This document shows, piece by piece, positions 1 to 9,400 of a DNA stretch of 64,000 nucleotides (its first letter is position 1; each line of letters starts with the position of its first letter). This DNA is from Flectonema sp. DT1601 (taxonomy: Eukaryota; Euglenozoa; Diplonemea; Diplonemida; Diplonemidae). Location of the stretch: contig OZ025861.1 in the NCBI GenBank assembly GCA_964019425.1, forward strand, positions 62,001 through 126,000, read 5' to 3'. The notes under the pieces were generated by a model. The model was not told the DNA's origin. It did no database searches and worked only from the letters and a program-made list of their open reading frames with translations. The position numbers and the translations under genes were made by a program.

Positions 1-273
1 GAGCGGGTATCGCATGTCTTCGAATCCTACACGAGAAACACTGTCAGTTTGTTGAACAGCTGTGGTTGGGTATGAACTCTGAACCAAGTTTTGATATCTC
101 ATCGGATCTCCTGCTGCCACAACCATTTGATTAAATGGAACTACCTCATTAGTGATTAACCTCTGACCAACAGAAGAAACGGGACTAAGTTCATCATACG
201 GTAAGTCTATTGATGGAGAGTGACACCCATCATTCCAAAACAACTCTCCATTTGTAACAACTGGTGACGGCAT
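1..273 (-). CDS. N-terminus of an unknown protein (runs off left edge)
   Basis: An ATG at 271-273 opens a frame that stays open for 91 codons to the window edge. The translation begins MPSPVVTNGELFWNDG and is rich in Ser, Val and Pro with no recognisable domain. The start is chosen because it is the first in-frame ATG below a pyrimidine-rich AG at 311-312; a short upstream ATG-AAG-AAG-stop uORF precedes it. The frame, codon use and upstream acceptor support a real gene, but nothing indicates function. The rest lies outside the window. Confidence 0.55.
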   Translation of the reverse strand, partial: MPSPVVTNGELFWNDGCHSPSIDLPYDELSPVSSVGQRLITNEVVPFNQMVVAAGDPMRYQNLVQSSYPTTAVQQTDSVSRVGFEDMRYPL

Positions 274-310
274 TGTTACTTCTTCATTGTTAATATTTAG
301 TTAAAGGGGA

Positions 311-342
311 CTGAAGAGGATTTTTAATAATAAAAAAAAAAA
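311..342 (-). promoter_or_regulatory. Probable trans-splice acceptor, left-edge gene
   Basis: On the minus strand a run of 11 T (332-342) is followed by TCCTCTTCAG, ending in AG 38 nt above the ATG at 273. This fits a spliced-leader acceptor; the use of trans-splicing is inferred. Confidence 0.45.
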
Positions 343-522
343 TATTTTTACTTAACGTCGGATTTCATAAAAAGTTAAGAATACAAAAAAAAAAAAAAAA
401 AAAAAAAAAAAACGGATACAATACAAGGCCCACTCATCAACTAAATGTCAGCAGACGGAAGATAACAATCCAAACCATCTGATGATAAAAAGTGAATAAA
501 AAAAATTACTTAAAAATCTCAA

Positions 523-1650
523 CTACACCTCTGGTGGAGGTAACGGCATCGGAGACGCTAGTGCTACATCAATAACAGCCTGCTGTTCTTTGATGTTGTC
601 GAGTTCAGAGCGAAGCTTCTCAAGAGTCTCAGTCAGCTTAACTTCTTTCTGTTGCAACCGACTTGCAATAATTGAAGTATGTGGTATTAAGTATTTCAGT
701 TCTGGGTCTGTTGGTGACTCCTGACTTGCTGCTTCAACAGCTGTAAACTTCTCGCGAATGACGTGCTTTTCGACTTGGAGATTGCGAAGACAAATTTGAA
801 CATCATGAATCCGACTTTCACAACGAACTTTATAACGGTGAATAGCAGAGCGAAGGGACGATAAACTTTCTAAGTCAGAAACAGTATGATAACGTAATTC
901 TGATGAGCTACCCGACACAAAAGTATCAACAGTTTGCGTAACCGCATCCCCCACTAAAGGGACTAAAGGATACTGATATAACTTTTGTGGTGGAGTAATA
1001 TCAGGTAGTGAACCTATAGAAGTAATTCCTACTAATTCTTGACCAGTAGATTCGTAAGGAGGTGAAGCAGTAATGTCAAGTATTGTTGTTGGAGGTTGTT
1101 CAATAGAAGTCGTGTCGTATTCGTAATCAGAATGACGAGAGGTGTAATTATCTCCTTCAGATCCTTCAGACTCTCGAGATGATGATTTGCAAGTAGTAGT
1201 TGTCGGATTTGATGTGGTTTTCTTCTGCGTGCGATTTCTGTATCTCGCAAGACGTTTGTTTGATTCACCTGTCGTTGGTTCAGTTGGTTTTTCCATAGTA
1301 GTTGTTTTGGTCATCGGTGTTACAAGAATAGACTTACTTAGTATTTTTTTCATTGCGTCAATTTCATTCTTTAGATCATTCATACCACTCCGTAGAAGAG
1401 AAGTGTCGTCGTTGAGTTTTGTTTTTACTTCTCTCTCTTGTTTTAGTTGATTTCCCTCTATGAAAGTCATTTGTCTTTGTAGTGTTCTACTCATAATGTT
1501 TACCTGTCGAATCTCTTCAGCGCATGAGATGAATTCATTACTTCCACAACTGCTGCTTGATTCTGTTGATGATTTCGAGAAACATGAGTCGTCGTCACCT
1601 TCCATCACTCTGGATACCATTTTACCAACAGCATCACTACACCAGGTCAT
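523..1650 (-). CDS. Hypothetical coiled-coil protein
   Basis: An ATG-to-TAG frame of 375 codons. The N-terminus (about 20-40) is Ser-rich. Residues about 45-105 and 260-365 are rich in Glu, Lys, Gln and Leu with heptad-like spacing, so two coiled coils are likely, separated by a Thr/Ser/Pro-rich linker (about 110-235). The last residues are a proline run. No enzymatic motif is visible and I do not recognise a family. The frame is open further upstream to a stop near 1790 but has no earlier ATG, so MTWCSD is the best start. Given its flagellar neighbours a cytoskeletal role is possible, but that is only inference. Confidence 0.7.
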   Translation of the reverse strand: MTWCSDAVGKMVSRVMEGDDDSCFSKSSTESSSSCGSNEFISCAEEIRQVNIMSRTLQRQMTFIEGNQLKQEREVKTKLNDDTSLLRSGMNDLKNEIDAMKKILSKSILVTPMTKTTTMEKPTEPTTGESNKRLARYRNRTQKKTTSNPTTTTCKSSSRESEGSEGDNYTSRHSDYEYDTTSIEQPPTTILDITASPPYESTGQELVGITSIGSLPDITPPQKLYQYPLVPLVGDAVTQTVDTFVSGSSSELRYHTVSDLESLSSLRSAIHRYKVRCESRIHDVQICLRNLQVEKHVIREKFTAVEAASQESPTDPELKYLIPHTSIIASRLQQKEVKLTETLEKLRSELDNIKEQQAVIDVALASPMPLPPPEV

Positions 1651-2467
1651 ATGAACATCAGGGGGTGTGGGTGTTTGGTTTTCTGAAATGTTAATATGAT
1701 CAGTGTGGTTGGAAGTAAATGAAATAATAATCGTCGTCTCCCTCTCTCGTCCTTCTGAGATAATGAATGTGCTGTACAGAGGTAGTTATTTTTTTGTTTA
1801 ACAAAAAAGGAAATTTTTTTTTTGTTTTACTTTTTGAAAAAAACGGTCACATTAACAAACTATCAAAAATAAAATAAAAAAAGAAAGGAAAACCCCAACC
1901 AACAACAAAAGTAGAAATGGTCAACGGTAAAGGAACTCGTCGTGAGCTTGTTGCACGACATAGAGAAGGGGGGGGAACTTATTTTTATTATCCCCCACAT
2001 CGAGGGAGGGCACAACTAGTAACTGAGATCCCGAGAAGTGCATCCTGAGTGACACACATTCGGGATCGAGCATGCTACCTGAAGCGCCCCTACTTTGAAA
2101 GTTGCAGTCAATTCTAAGGTATAATATATATAGTGGGTAATTCAATTACTTGATGATAAACTTCTACACCTCCAGTTTATCATTAACTGCATGCATAAAC
2201 AGAGAAAGTATTTATTTTGCTAAAAACTCAAAAAACATGCGTTGATCCAGTACATTAAATTACTAATGCAAGCAACTCGAAAATACAAAGCAGAAGGGGG
2301 ATTTTGGGAGGCCGTCTAAATGGATTTATTGTTTTTTTTTTTTTTATTCGTTCGAATTTCGTAAAAAATCTGTTTTCTTTTTTTTTTTTTTTTTCGTTCA
2401 TTCTTTCTAAGTATAAAATGTCGTTGATTAACGGGTTCGCATACGGAGGGAGTTGTCGGAGAGAAGC
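1651..2467. other. Intergenic region with a GC-richer structured island
   Basis: No convincing protein gene. A 74-codon minus frame at 1921-2145 starts with TTG and resembles nothing. The stretch 1990-2110 has a more balanced base composition than its surroundings and holds a hairpin with a perfect 8-bp stem (2027-2034 with 2060-2067). The remainder is A/T-rich with short T runs, probably the 3' UTR of the coiled-coil gene's upstream neighbour, centrin's downstream flank and splice-leader signals. Confidence 0.5.
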
Positions 2468-2917
2468 TTACTTTCCTTTCATTTGGATCATAACATTCTT
2501 GAATTCTTCGAATGAGATTTCACCATCACGGTCCTCATCAGCTTCTGCAATCATCTCCTGAAGAACATCATCACCAGGGTTCTCACCGAGAAGTTTTGCT
2601 ACCTCTTTCAAGTTAGCGAATGAGATCTTTCCAGTCTTGTCCATGTCAAATAGTTGAAAGGCTTTGAAGATTTCTTCCGGAGAGTCTTTTTGTGCCATCT
2701 TAGCCTTCATCATCTTCTCAAACTCTGGGTATTCGATGAGACCGTTAGCGTCAGTGTCAATGGAGCGGATCATCTTCTCTATTTCCTCTCTTGGCTGGTC
2801 TCCGAATCCCAGACCCTTCATGGCAAGAGCCATCTCCTCAGCGTCAATCGCACCTGAACCATCGGCATCGAACAAGTTGAAGGCTTCCTTAATCTGCTCG
2901 TCAGTGAGGGCGGCCAT
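2468..2917 (-). CDS. Centrin (four EF-hand calcium-binding protein)
   Basis: A 149-residue acidic protein with four EF-hands. Loops 1, 2 and 4 read [24 protein letters not shown] and [12 protein letters not shown] and are canonical; loop 3 ([12 protein letters not shown]) lacks the final Glu, as is common in centrins. The start [13 protein letters not shown] is preferred over an ATG 63 bases upstream because a strong pyrimidine tract and CAG (2945-2947) lie between them, giving a 27-nt 5' UTR; the upstream residues would be translated splice signal. The sequence recalls kinetoplastid centrin 1 closely. Centrins act at basal bodies and in the associated fibres and couple to flagellar assembly and cell division. 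Calmodulin is a less likely alternative because of the loop pattern and the [20 protein letters not shown] segment. Confidence 0.93.
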   Translation of the reverse strand: MAALTDEQIKEAFNLFDADGSGAIDAEEMALAMKGLGFGDQPREEIEKMIRSIDTDANGLIEYPEFEKMMKAKMAQKDSPEEIFKAFQLFDMDKTGKISFANLKEVAKLLGENPGDDVLQEMIAEADEDRDGEISFEEFKNVMIQMKGK

Positions 2918-2944
2918 TGTTGGTTTTAAAGGTGGATGGGATAG

Positions 2945-2979
2945 CTGTGAAGTGAATTGATAAGAGAAACAAAAGGCCA
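2945..2979 (-). promoter_or_regulatory. Probable trans-splice acceptor of centrin
   Basis: Minus strand shows TTTTGTTTCTCTTATC, then TTCACTTCACAG, ending 27 nt above the centrin ATG. It is one of the cleanest pyrimidine-tract acceptors in the window. It decides the centrin start codon. Confidence 0.6.
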
Positions 2980-3253
2980 TAATTTACTTACAGTCTGTCA
3001 CGATATTATCATTCCTGTTATCGAAGGGTGTTAAATGAAAACAGATGATCAAATCAAGTCCAACATACAGACTAAAGTGGCGATATCAATTTCTTTGGAA
3101 ACATTGAGAGAATTGCCAACAAATCATTTCTTTCTTTTTAACTTTTTTTTTTTTTTTTTTTTTTTTTCATTCTTTTTCGTTCGAAAAAAATTCGGATGGT
3201 GACGACGACTACTAAGACAAAAACACTATTTTCAATAATAGCTATATATGTAA

Positions 3254-4324
3254 TTACCACTGATCATCATCAGTCCATCGTCGTGAGTGTGATTCCAACA
3301 TCGCTTTTTCGAGCATTTCTGAAACACGAGGCTTCGTAGCCAAGTCGTCATTTGGGGACTCGTTATTTGATTCGTTAGTTTCTACATAATAATCTGCTTC
3401 TTCCTCACCATCTTCTTCATCATCATCGTATACAGGACTATCATTATTGTTGTGTTTATTTTCCCAACGATCACTATCTCCGTTGTAGTTGTTGTTGTTA
3501 TTGTTTCTCGATTCGTATTTGTTATTCCAACCCCCTGCTCTGTAGGCGTTTCTTGATGTTACTCTTTGGATTTCTCTTTGAAGAAAGCCGTTTTGCTGTT
3601 CAATTTTTTGAACTTTTCTCGCGATTCCATCAACGCGTGATTGCTTTCCTGAGTATTCTCTGCGTTGAACGTGGAGCTTTGAAAGGCTTGCTTTTTTTGC
3701 TTTTTCGATCTCGTTTGATTGAGTTTGTGCAGTTTCCTGTTTGGTTTTTTGTTATTTTATTGATTTGATTGTAATAAAGTAGTTTTCTTTAACAAAATAG
3801 ACTCATAGGCATACAAATGCTTCCTTAGCATCTCTTGCGTTAACTTTTAGCTTTTCAAGTTTTGTGATTTCTTCCTCCAAACCGTCTTCGGTGTTTGTTA
3901 TCTTTTCCTGAAGTAAACCTGCACGCTCGCGAGCCTTTCTGATACGATCAACTAGGAGTGCTTCCTGTGCTAATGTCTCGTCACGTTTTGTTGCGACCTT
4001 CTCAAGGTCTCTTGAGAGCCTTCCAGCCATCGCTTCTTGCTTCTGATTTTCTTCTTCAATCTCCTGCAGCATCTGGTCTCTGCTGTTCTTGCATTTATCG
4101 TAGTTTCTTTTTAAATCTTTTACTTTTAATGTTTCCTTCGTTTCTTCCTTCTTCTTCTTCTTCTTGCCAGGACCCTGAGCTTGCTGCTTTACAGGTGTTT
4201 GCATTGCCTCCCATTGTGTGACTGACTTTCTCTCTGCTAACATCAATAAATACATAACCCAACTAGCCCATGCGAGGTTGGAAATTATCAGTACCGCCCA
4301 TACGATATCATCTCCTGAAAACAT
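3254..4324 (-). CDS. Membrane-anchored coiled-coil protein, two exons
   Basis: Two exons, 4324-3815 and 3736-3254, joined in phase 0 across a 78-nt GT-AG intron, give 330 residues ending in TAA. Residues about 5-30 (DIVWAVLIISNLAWASWVMY) form one hydrophobic segment, a likely signal anchor. A lysine run follows near 65, then a long charged coiled coil (about 70-250). The tail is Asn- and Asp/Glu-rich. Without splicing, the frame would end two codons past the donor. The start MFSGDD is preferred over an ATG 96 bases upstream because the extra N-terminus is Ser/Lys-rich leader-like sequence and would bury the anchor. I do not recognise the family; a tail-out membrane tether is an inference. Confidence 0.72.
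3737..3814 (-). other. Spliceosomal intron (78 nt) in membrane coiled-coil gene
   Basis: Donor GTATGC, acceptor AACAAAAAACCAAACAG. Phase 0. Both flanking frames are open only when it is removed. Confidence 0.75.
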
Positions 4325-4420
4325 TGTTTCGGTATTTTCTTTTTTTTGGGATTCCTTTTTCTTTTGTGTGAAATAACTAAGATGACTCGTTGGTACAGTT
4401 ATAAGTGTCCTTGAATACAA

Positions 4421-4573
4421 TAATTAACACCAAAAGACAATCACTAGCAATCAACAACAACACCTGTCACCCACATTATTTTTTATGTGGTTGTATAAAA
4501 GAATAATTATAACAAAAAAAAAAAAAAAAAAAAACAAGTTAAAAAATAATAATAATAAAATAAGTACAGAGTT

Positions 4574-4607
<34 letters not shown>

Positions 4608-4982
4608 CCTTTCCCCAAGAGAAGTACAAACGAATAACGGCAACAATGAAAACAATAACATACTAAATAATATAAAGGAATAAATGAAAAAAAAAGAAGA
4701 AGAAAACAGAACAGTGGGCCTAGATCAGGGTTCTGAGACTGCCACGTGAGAGGATCATACAAAGTAGAGTAACAATGGACGTGTCAAGCCTGATGTAGTT
4801 TTATTGCACGGCATTCAAGTTACCAGGAAACACGATGAAGGGAAAAAACAACCTTCAGTTTTTTTCAAAAACAAAACAGTAGTGACCCAGTGACAGTAGC
4901 CATAACTAATAACGAAAAAACATTCAAAAAAAAAAAAAAAAAAAAGAAAACAAGAATGAAAAAAAAAAAAAAACAATATAAT
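4421..4982. other. Homopolymer-rich intergenic region
   Basis: Contains A20 and T28-class runs near 4515 and 4575 and a GAA-rich stretch. The only frame (4451-4762, minus) is Phe/Lys runs produced by these homopolymers. It presumably holds the trans-splice signal of the membrane coiled-coil gene and the 3' UTR of the VIT-like gene. Confidence 0.5.
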
Positions 4983-5801
4983 TTACATAAATATGGATCT
5001 TTGAATAGCTGCTGAAACACCGACAATAAGAAAACCAACAGAAGGAATTATCAACTGCCTCGCTATTGTTTTTGTGTGATTACGGGTGTATGTACACGCA
5101 AACAGAGACACTCCAAACAAACAGAGATACACCAGGATAGCAGTGTTGTGCAATGATGTCGCGGGTGATGAATAAAACAACGGAAACCACGGAAGGACAG
5201 GAACAACAGCACCAAAACTAAAACAAAGAAAAGCAGTCAACGCGTATCTCAATGGGTTTGCAGGAGGTGCGTCTATGTCGAGGCCGAGTTCGAATTTTGA
5301 ATGCAGCCAAAGTAATAATTTTGGATTCTTCTTTGTGTCAGAGTTTATTAAATCAACAGTCTCTTCTGAGAGACCCCACAGACTGAGAAGTCTAGACATG
5401 TGTGTTTCTTCTTCTTGAGGGAATTGTTGGAGATGCATTTTTTCAGATTCAAATTCGCGTAGTTCGTTCTCATTTTGTAATATTGTTGTCATCCATTCAG
5501 CTCCACCTGCCGATCCAGCTAACGCAAATAATGTAACGGTTGAAAGAGGTAACACCCAACTTACATCAAAATCTGATAACACAGCAATCGCTAATAATGT
5601 ACACGTATTCGATACCAACCCATCACAGAAATAGTTAACTCCTCCTCTCACGTCTTGTGTTGGTTTCCTATCGTGTTCGTCCTTCCAAGGTGTATGTACT
5701 TGAGATGCAACCGTCTCCTCTGACGCGGTTGACGATCCCTCAGAAAAAGTTCGGTAGCCAAGTACCTTATTGCTAGTGTCTATCTTTCGGGTTTCACTCA
5801 T
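4983..5801 (-). CDS. VIT/CCC1-family membrane transporter
   Basis: A 272-residue protein ending in TAA. After a polar N-terminus (1-55) come DGLVSNTCTLLAIAV (TM1) and a second segment running to GGAEWM (TM2). A charged cytosolic segment follows (about 110-185), rich in Glu and with Met residues. Then PPANPLRYALTAFLCFSFGA (TM3) and two more membrane segments. Five TM helices, the DG-V-S start of TM1, the Glu-rich loop and the NPLR-A-T-FL-F--GA-P-LP pattern match the vacuolar iron transporter (VIT1/CCC1) family, which moves Fe2+ or Mn2+ into acidic compartments. The soluble loop normally binds the metal. Substrate cannot be told from sequence. The usual EY-S motif after TM2 is altered to EWM, so the activity may differ from the family norm. 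Confidence 0.8.
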   Translation of the reverse strand: MSETRKIDTSNKVLGYRTFSEGSSTASEETVASQVHTPWKDEHDRKPTQDVRGGVNYFCDGLVSNTCTLLAIAVLSDFDVSWVLPLSTVTLFALAGSAGGAEWMTTILQNENELREFESEKMHLQQFPQEEETHMSRLLSLWGLSEETVDLINSDTKKNPKLLLWLHSKFELGLDIDAPPANPLRYALTAFLCFSFGAVVPVLPWFPLFYSSPATSLHNTAILVYLCLFGVSLFACTYTRNHTKTIARQLIIPSVGFLIVGVSAAIQRSIFM

Positions 5802-5855
5802 ATTTTTTTCTTAATAATTTAACCCCTTTTTTTTTTAATAAAATAAATATATTAG

Positions 5856-5893
5856 CTAAGCTTTTTACAACAAAAAAAAAGAAAAACACACAA
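5856..5893 (-). promoter_or_regulatory. Probable trans-splice acceptor of VIT-like gene
   Basis: Minus strand GTTTTTCTTTTTTTTTG, then AAAAAGCTTAG; the AG at 5856-5857 lies about 55 nt above the ATG at 5801. Confidence 0.5.
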
Positions 5894-6473
5894 CGTTGAA
5901 ATCATTTAACCACAACCCCCCCCCCACCTCCTTTAAAAACATATTACTACTACTCCTGTAGAAATGATGGTTTATTAACAGAATTATGTGATGGATTAAA
6001 ACTTACCTGATGGGCAGCTTTTGAAGGGGCACAACTCCTTCTTAGTTCGAAGTAAGAACATAAGAAAGACGTGTGGTGTAAATAAAAAACATTGAAAGAG
6101 AGCTCTGAGATTCCTAAAAACCCAAGAAGCAGAAACAACAACAGACAATAATCGCTTCTATGAACGGAACATCAGCTCACCTGCTGCTTATTGTTTCTTT
6201 TGTAATATTAAAGGGTGAGTGGTGTGGGGGCTATAAACATCATACCAAGATGGGGGTAAAAAAAAAAGTTGGATGGGTTTTTTTTTTTTTTAAGAAAAAG
6301 GAAAACTTGTTGACTGCAGAAGACACGATACAGAAACAGTACGTGCTGAACAAAAGTAAAGGTTACTACTTAAGGGGGGTAAATGCTTGTTTTCGAAGAA
6401 AGAAATAAAAAGAGAAAACATAATATGTGTATAACGTAATCATCTTTTAAGTCTCCTTACTGTTATGGGTGTT
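5894..6473. other. Intergenic region below the PFR gene
   Basis: Most likely the PFR 3' UTR and spacer. On the minus strand 6100-6150 holds a pyrimidine tract ending TTTTTAG, and 5950-6010 holds a GTAAGT...CTACAG pair that looks like a small intron, but the frames around it are short and start with TTG, so no gene is called. Confidence 0.45.
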
Positions 6474-9400
6474 TTAGGTCTTCTGAAGGTGTTTGCTGTT
6501 AACGCTTTCGACTTTTTGTTTGGTAGTTGCAAGCTGGCGTTTTAAATCTTCAATTTCATTGCGAATCGGAACGCTGTCAACGTGTCCAATTGATATAGCT
6601 TTAAATTCGACCATTTTAGCTCTGGTTGCGAGAGACTGTTCTTGGTGTTCAACTACGGGGTGTATGTAATCGACTTCTGCATCACTCAGAGATGTTTCGG
6701 ATATCTTAAATCTCTCTAACGAGTCAGCTGCTTTTTGCTTCAGCTCAGCTACTTCTTGTTCTAGCTCATCTCTTACTCGTAGTAGTTCTTTCTTTACATC
6801 TGAAAACTTCTTCGCATTTGGGTTAAGTGTGTCTGCGCATAGTTCTTGATTGATGTGACTGGTTTGAATTTGTCGGTCAACTTCTTCAATTTTCTTTTCC
6901 TTTTTATGTGTCAGTTCACCCAATGCTAAGAACAATCCCCGAAACATTGTCAGATGTTCCTTGTGAAGTGATATTTGAATCTCACTGTAGTCTCTCGCTT
7001 TCTCTTGAAAGTCTTTCGCCAAACTGTTAAATCCACCGTTAACGAATTCACCAACTAGGTTGGCAGTGTGAATTAATGACTCACAGTTTCTTATCGTTAA
7101 ATCTAATTGAGATGCGTGGTCATCACAGACTTGACAAAAACGGTCGAATTCCATGTGTCGCTGTTCATCTTTTTCCTTGTCTTCAACACGCTTTTTTATT
7201 TCGCGATGGCGTTCTCGTTCCAACATGCATAGTTCCCGTTCACAGGCTTCCATCTGTTTTTTTTTGTTTTGTTTTTCTTAAATGATGAGCTTATTACAGG
7301 ACAACAATCAAAGTAGTTAACAAGAATATATAATAACACACCCGAGCCCAACAGCTTTCAATTTTCTTAGAATTTTCTTTGATAGTTATGTCACTGTTGC
7401 GGCATCCCTCAGCCATTTTCAACACCATTTGCTTCTCAACATCTTCAATCCTCTCTCTCAATGAGAATAATTTCTGAGTGTCATTTTCACAGGCTGATTT
7501 CAACTTTTCTTTTTCTTGTTTAATCCTGTTGATTATTTTTGTTATTGCGTGTTTCATACTGTCAAACTCTTCATCCTCAATACATACTTTTTAATCTCTG
7601 CAGCAGCTTTAGCCTGATAGTTAGTCCTCACTTTATCAAATACAGACGTGTCTTGTGAAGCCTTATCAGAGAGACCTAATTTATCTAAAACTGTTGCCTG
7701 CAATTCTTCATAAAGCTCAACTATGGAGTAGTAGTGCTTTTCTGCAAGAAGCTGTTTTGGTTGTAGTGTCATTTTTATTGAAAGTGATAATTAATATATT
7801 TGCTTTTATCACAATCACATTACTATTACTCTGGAAGATCTCTTCAGCGGTATATTTTTAAGCGGTGTTGACTTTTGGTTGAAATTTCATGAGGATCCGA
7901 AGACCCGTCATATTGACGTGCAAATAGTCTATCATCATGTAGAGACTGAAGGGTGGTGTGCGTGTGAGAGAGAGAGAGAACAGGAAAACAATATTATCTC
8001 GTCAGCGGTATATTTTTAAGCGGTGTTGACTTTTGGTTGAAATTTCATGAGGATCCGAAGACCCGTCATATTGACGTGCAAATAGTCTATCATCATGTAG
8101 AGACTGAAGGGTGGTGTGCATGTGAGAGAGAGAGAGAACAGGAAAACAATATTATCTCGTCAGCGGTATATTTTTAAGCGGTGTTGACTTTTGGTTGAAA
8201 TTTCAGTAAGGTCCGAAGACCCGTCATATTGACGTGCAAATAGTCTATCATCATATAGAGACTGAAGGGTGGTATGCGTGTGAGAGAGAGAGTGAACAGG
8301 AAAACAATATTATCTCGTCAGCGGTATATTTTAAGCGGTGTTGACTTTTGGTTGAAATTTCATGAGGATCCGAAGACCCGTCATATTGACGTGCAAATAG
8401 TCTATCATCATGTAGAGACTGAAGGGTGGTGTGCGTGTGAGAGAGAGAGTGAACAGGAAAACAATATTATCTCGTCAGCGGTATATTTTAAGCGGTGTTG
8501 ACTTTTGGTTGAAATTTCAGTAAGGTCCGAAGACCCGTCATATTGACGTGCAAATAGTCTATCATCATATAGAGACTGAAGGGTGGTGTGCATGTGAGAG
8601 AGAGAGAGAACAGGAAAACAATATTATCTCGTCAGCGGTATATTTTAAGCGGTGTTGACTTTTGGTTGAAATTTCATGAGGATCCGAAGACCCGTCATAT
8701 TGACGTGCAAATAGTCTATCATCATATAGAGACTGAAGGGTGGTGTGCATGTGAGAGAGAGAGAGAACAGGAAAACAATATTATCTCGTCAGCGGTATAT
8801 TTTAAGCGGTGTTGACTTTTGGTTGAAATTTCATGAGGATCCGAAGACCCGTCATATTGACGTGCAAATAGTCTATCATCATATAGAGACTGAAGGGTGG
8901 TGTGCGTGTGAGAGAGAGAGAACAGGAAAACAACATTATCTCGTCAGCGGTATATTTTAAGCGGTGTTGACTTTTGGTTGAAATTTCATGAGGATCCGAA
9001 GACCCGTCATATTGACGTGCAAATAGTCTATCATCATATAGAGACTGAAGGGTGGTGTGCATGTGAGAGAGAGAGAGAACAGGAAAACAATATTATCTCG
9101 TCAGCGGTATATTTTAAGCGGTGTTGACTTTTGGTTGAAATTTCAGTAAGGTCCGAAGACCCGTCATATTGACGTGCAAATAGTCTATCATCATATAGAG
9201 ACTGAAGGGTGGTGTGCGTGTGAGAGAGAGAGAACAGGAAAACAACATTATCTCGTCAGCGGTATATTTTAAGCGGTGTTGACTTTTGGTTGAAATTTCA
9301 TGAGGATCCGAAGACCCGTCATATTGACGTGCAAATAGTCTATCATCATATAGAGACTGAAGGGTGGTGTGCATGTGAGAGAGAGAGAGAACAGGAAAAC

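Noticed and set aside
2001..2095. tRNA gene
   Set aside because: A 7-bp acceptor-like stem with two wobble pairs can be drawn, but there is no T-arm TTCRA motif or proper D-arm.
2918..2980. Longer N-terminus for centrin
   Set aside because: The extra 21 residues cover the pyrimidine tract and AG. The MAALTDEQ start matches kinetoplastid centrins.
5950..6141. Small secreted-looking protein (minus strand)
   Set aside because: The frame starts with TTG, not ATG, and its hydrophobic start is a translated pyrimidine tract ending in TTTTTAG.
7559..7587. A 29-nt intron in the PFR gene
   Set aside because: It keeps the frame, but the alternative 62-nt intron to the next CAG does too and matches the size and A-rich end of the other introns.
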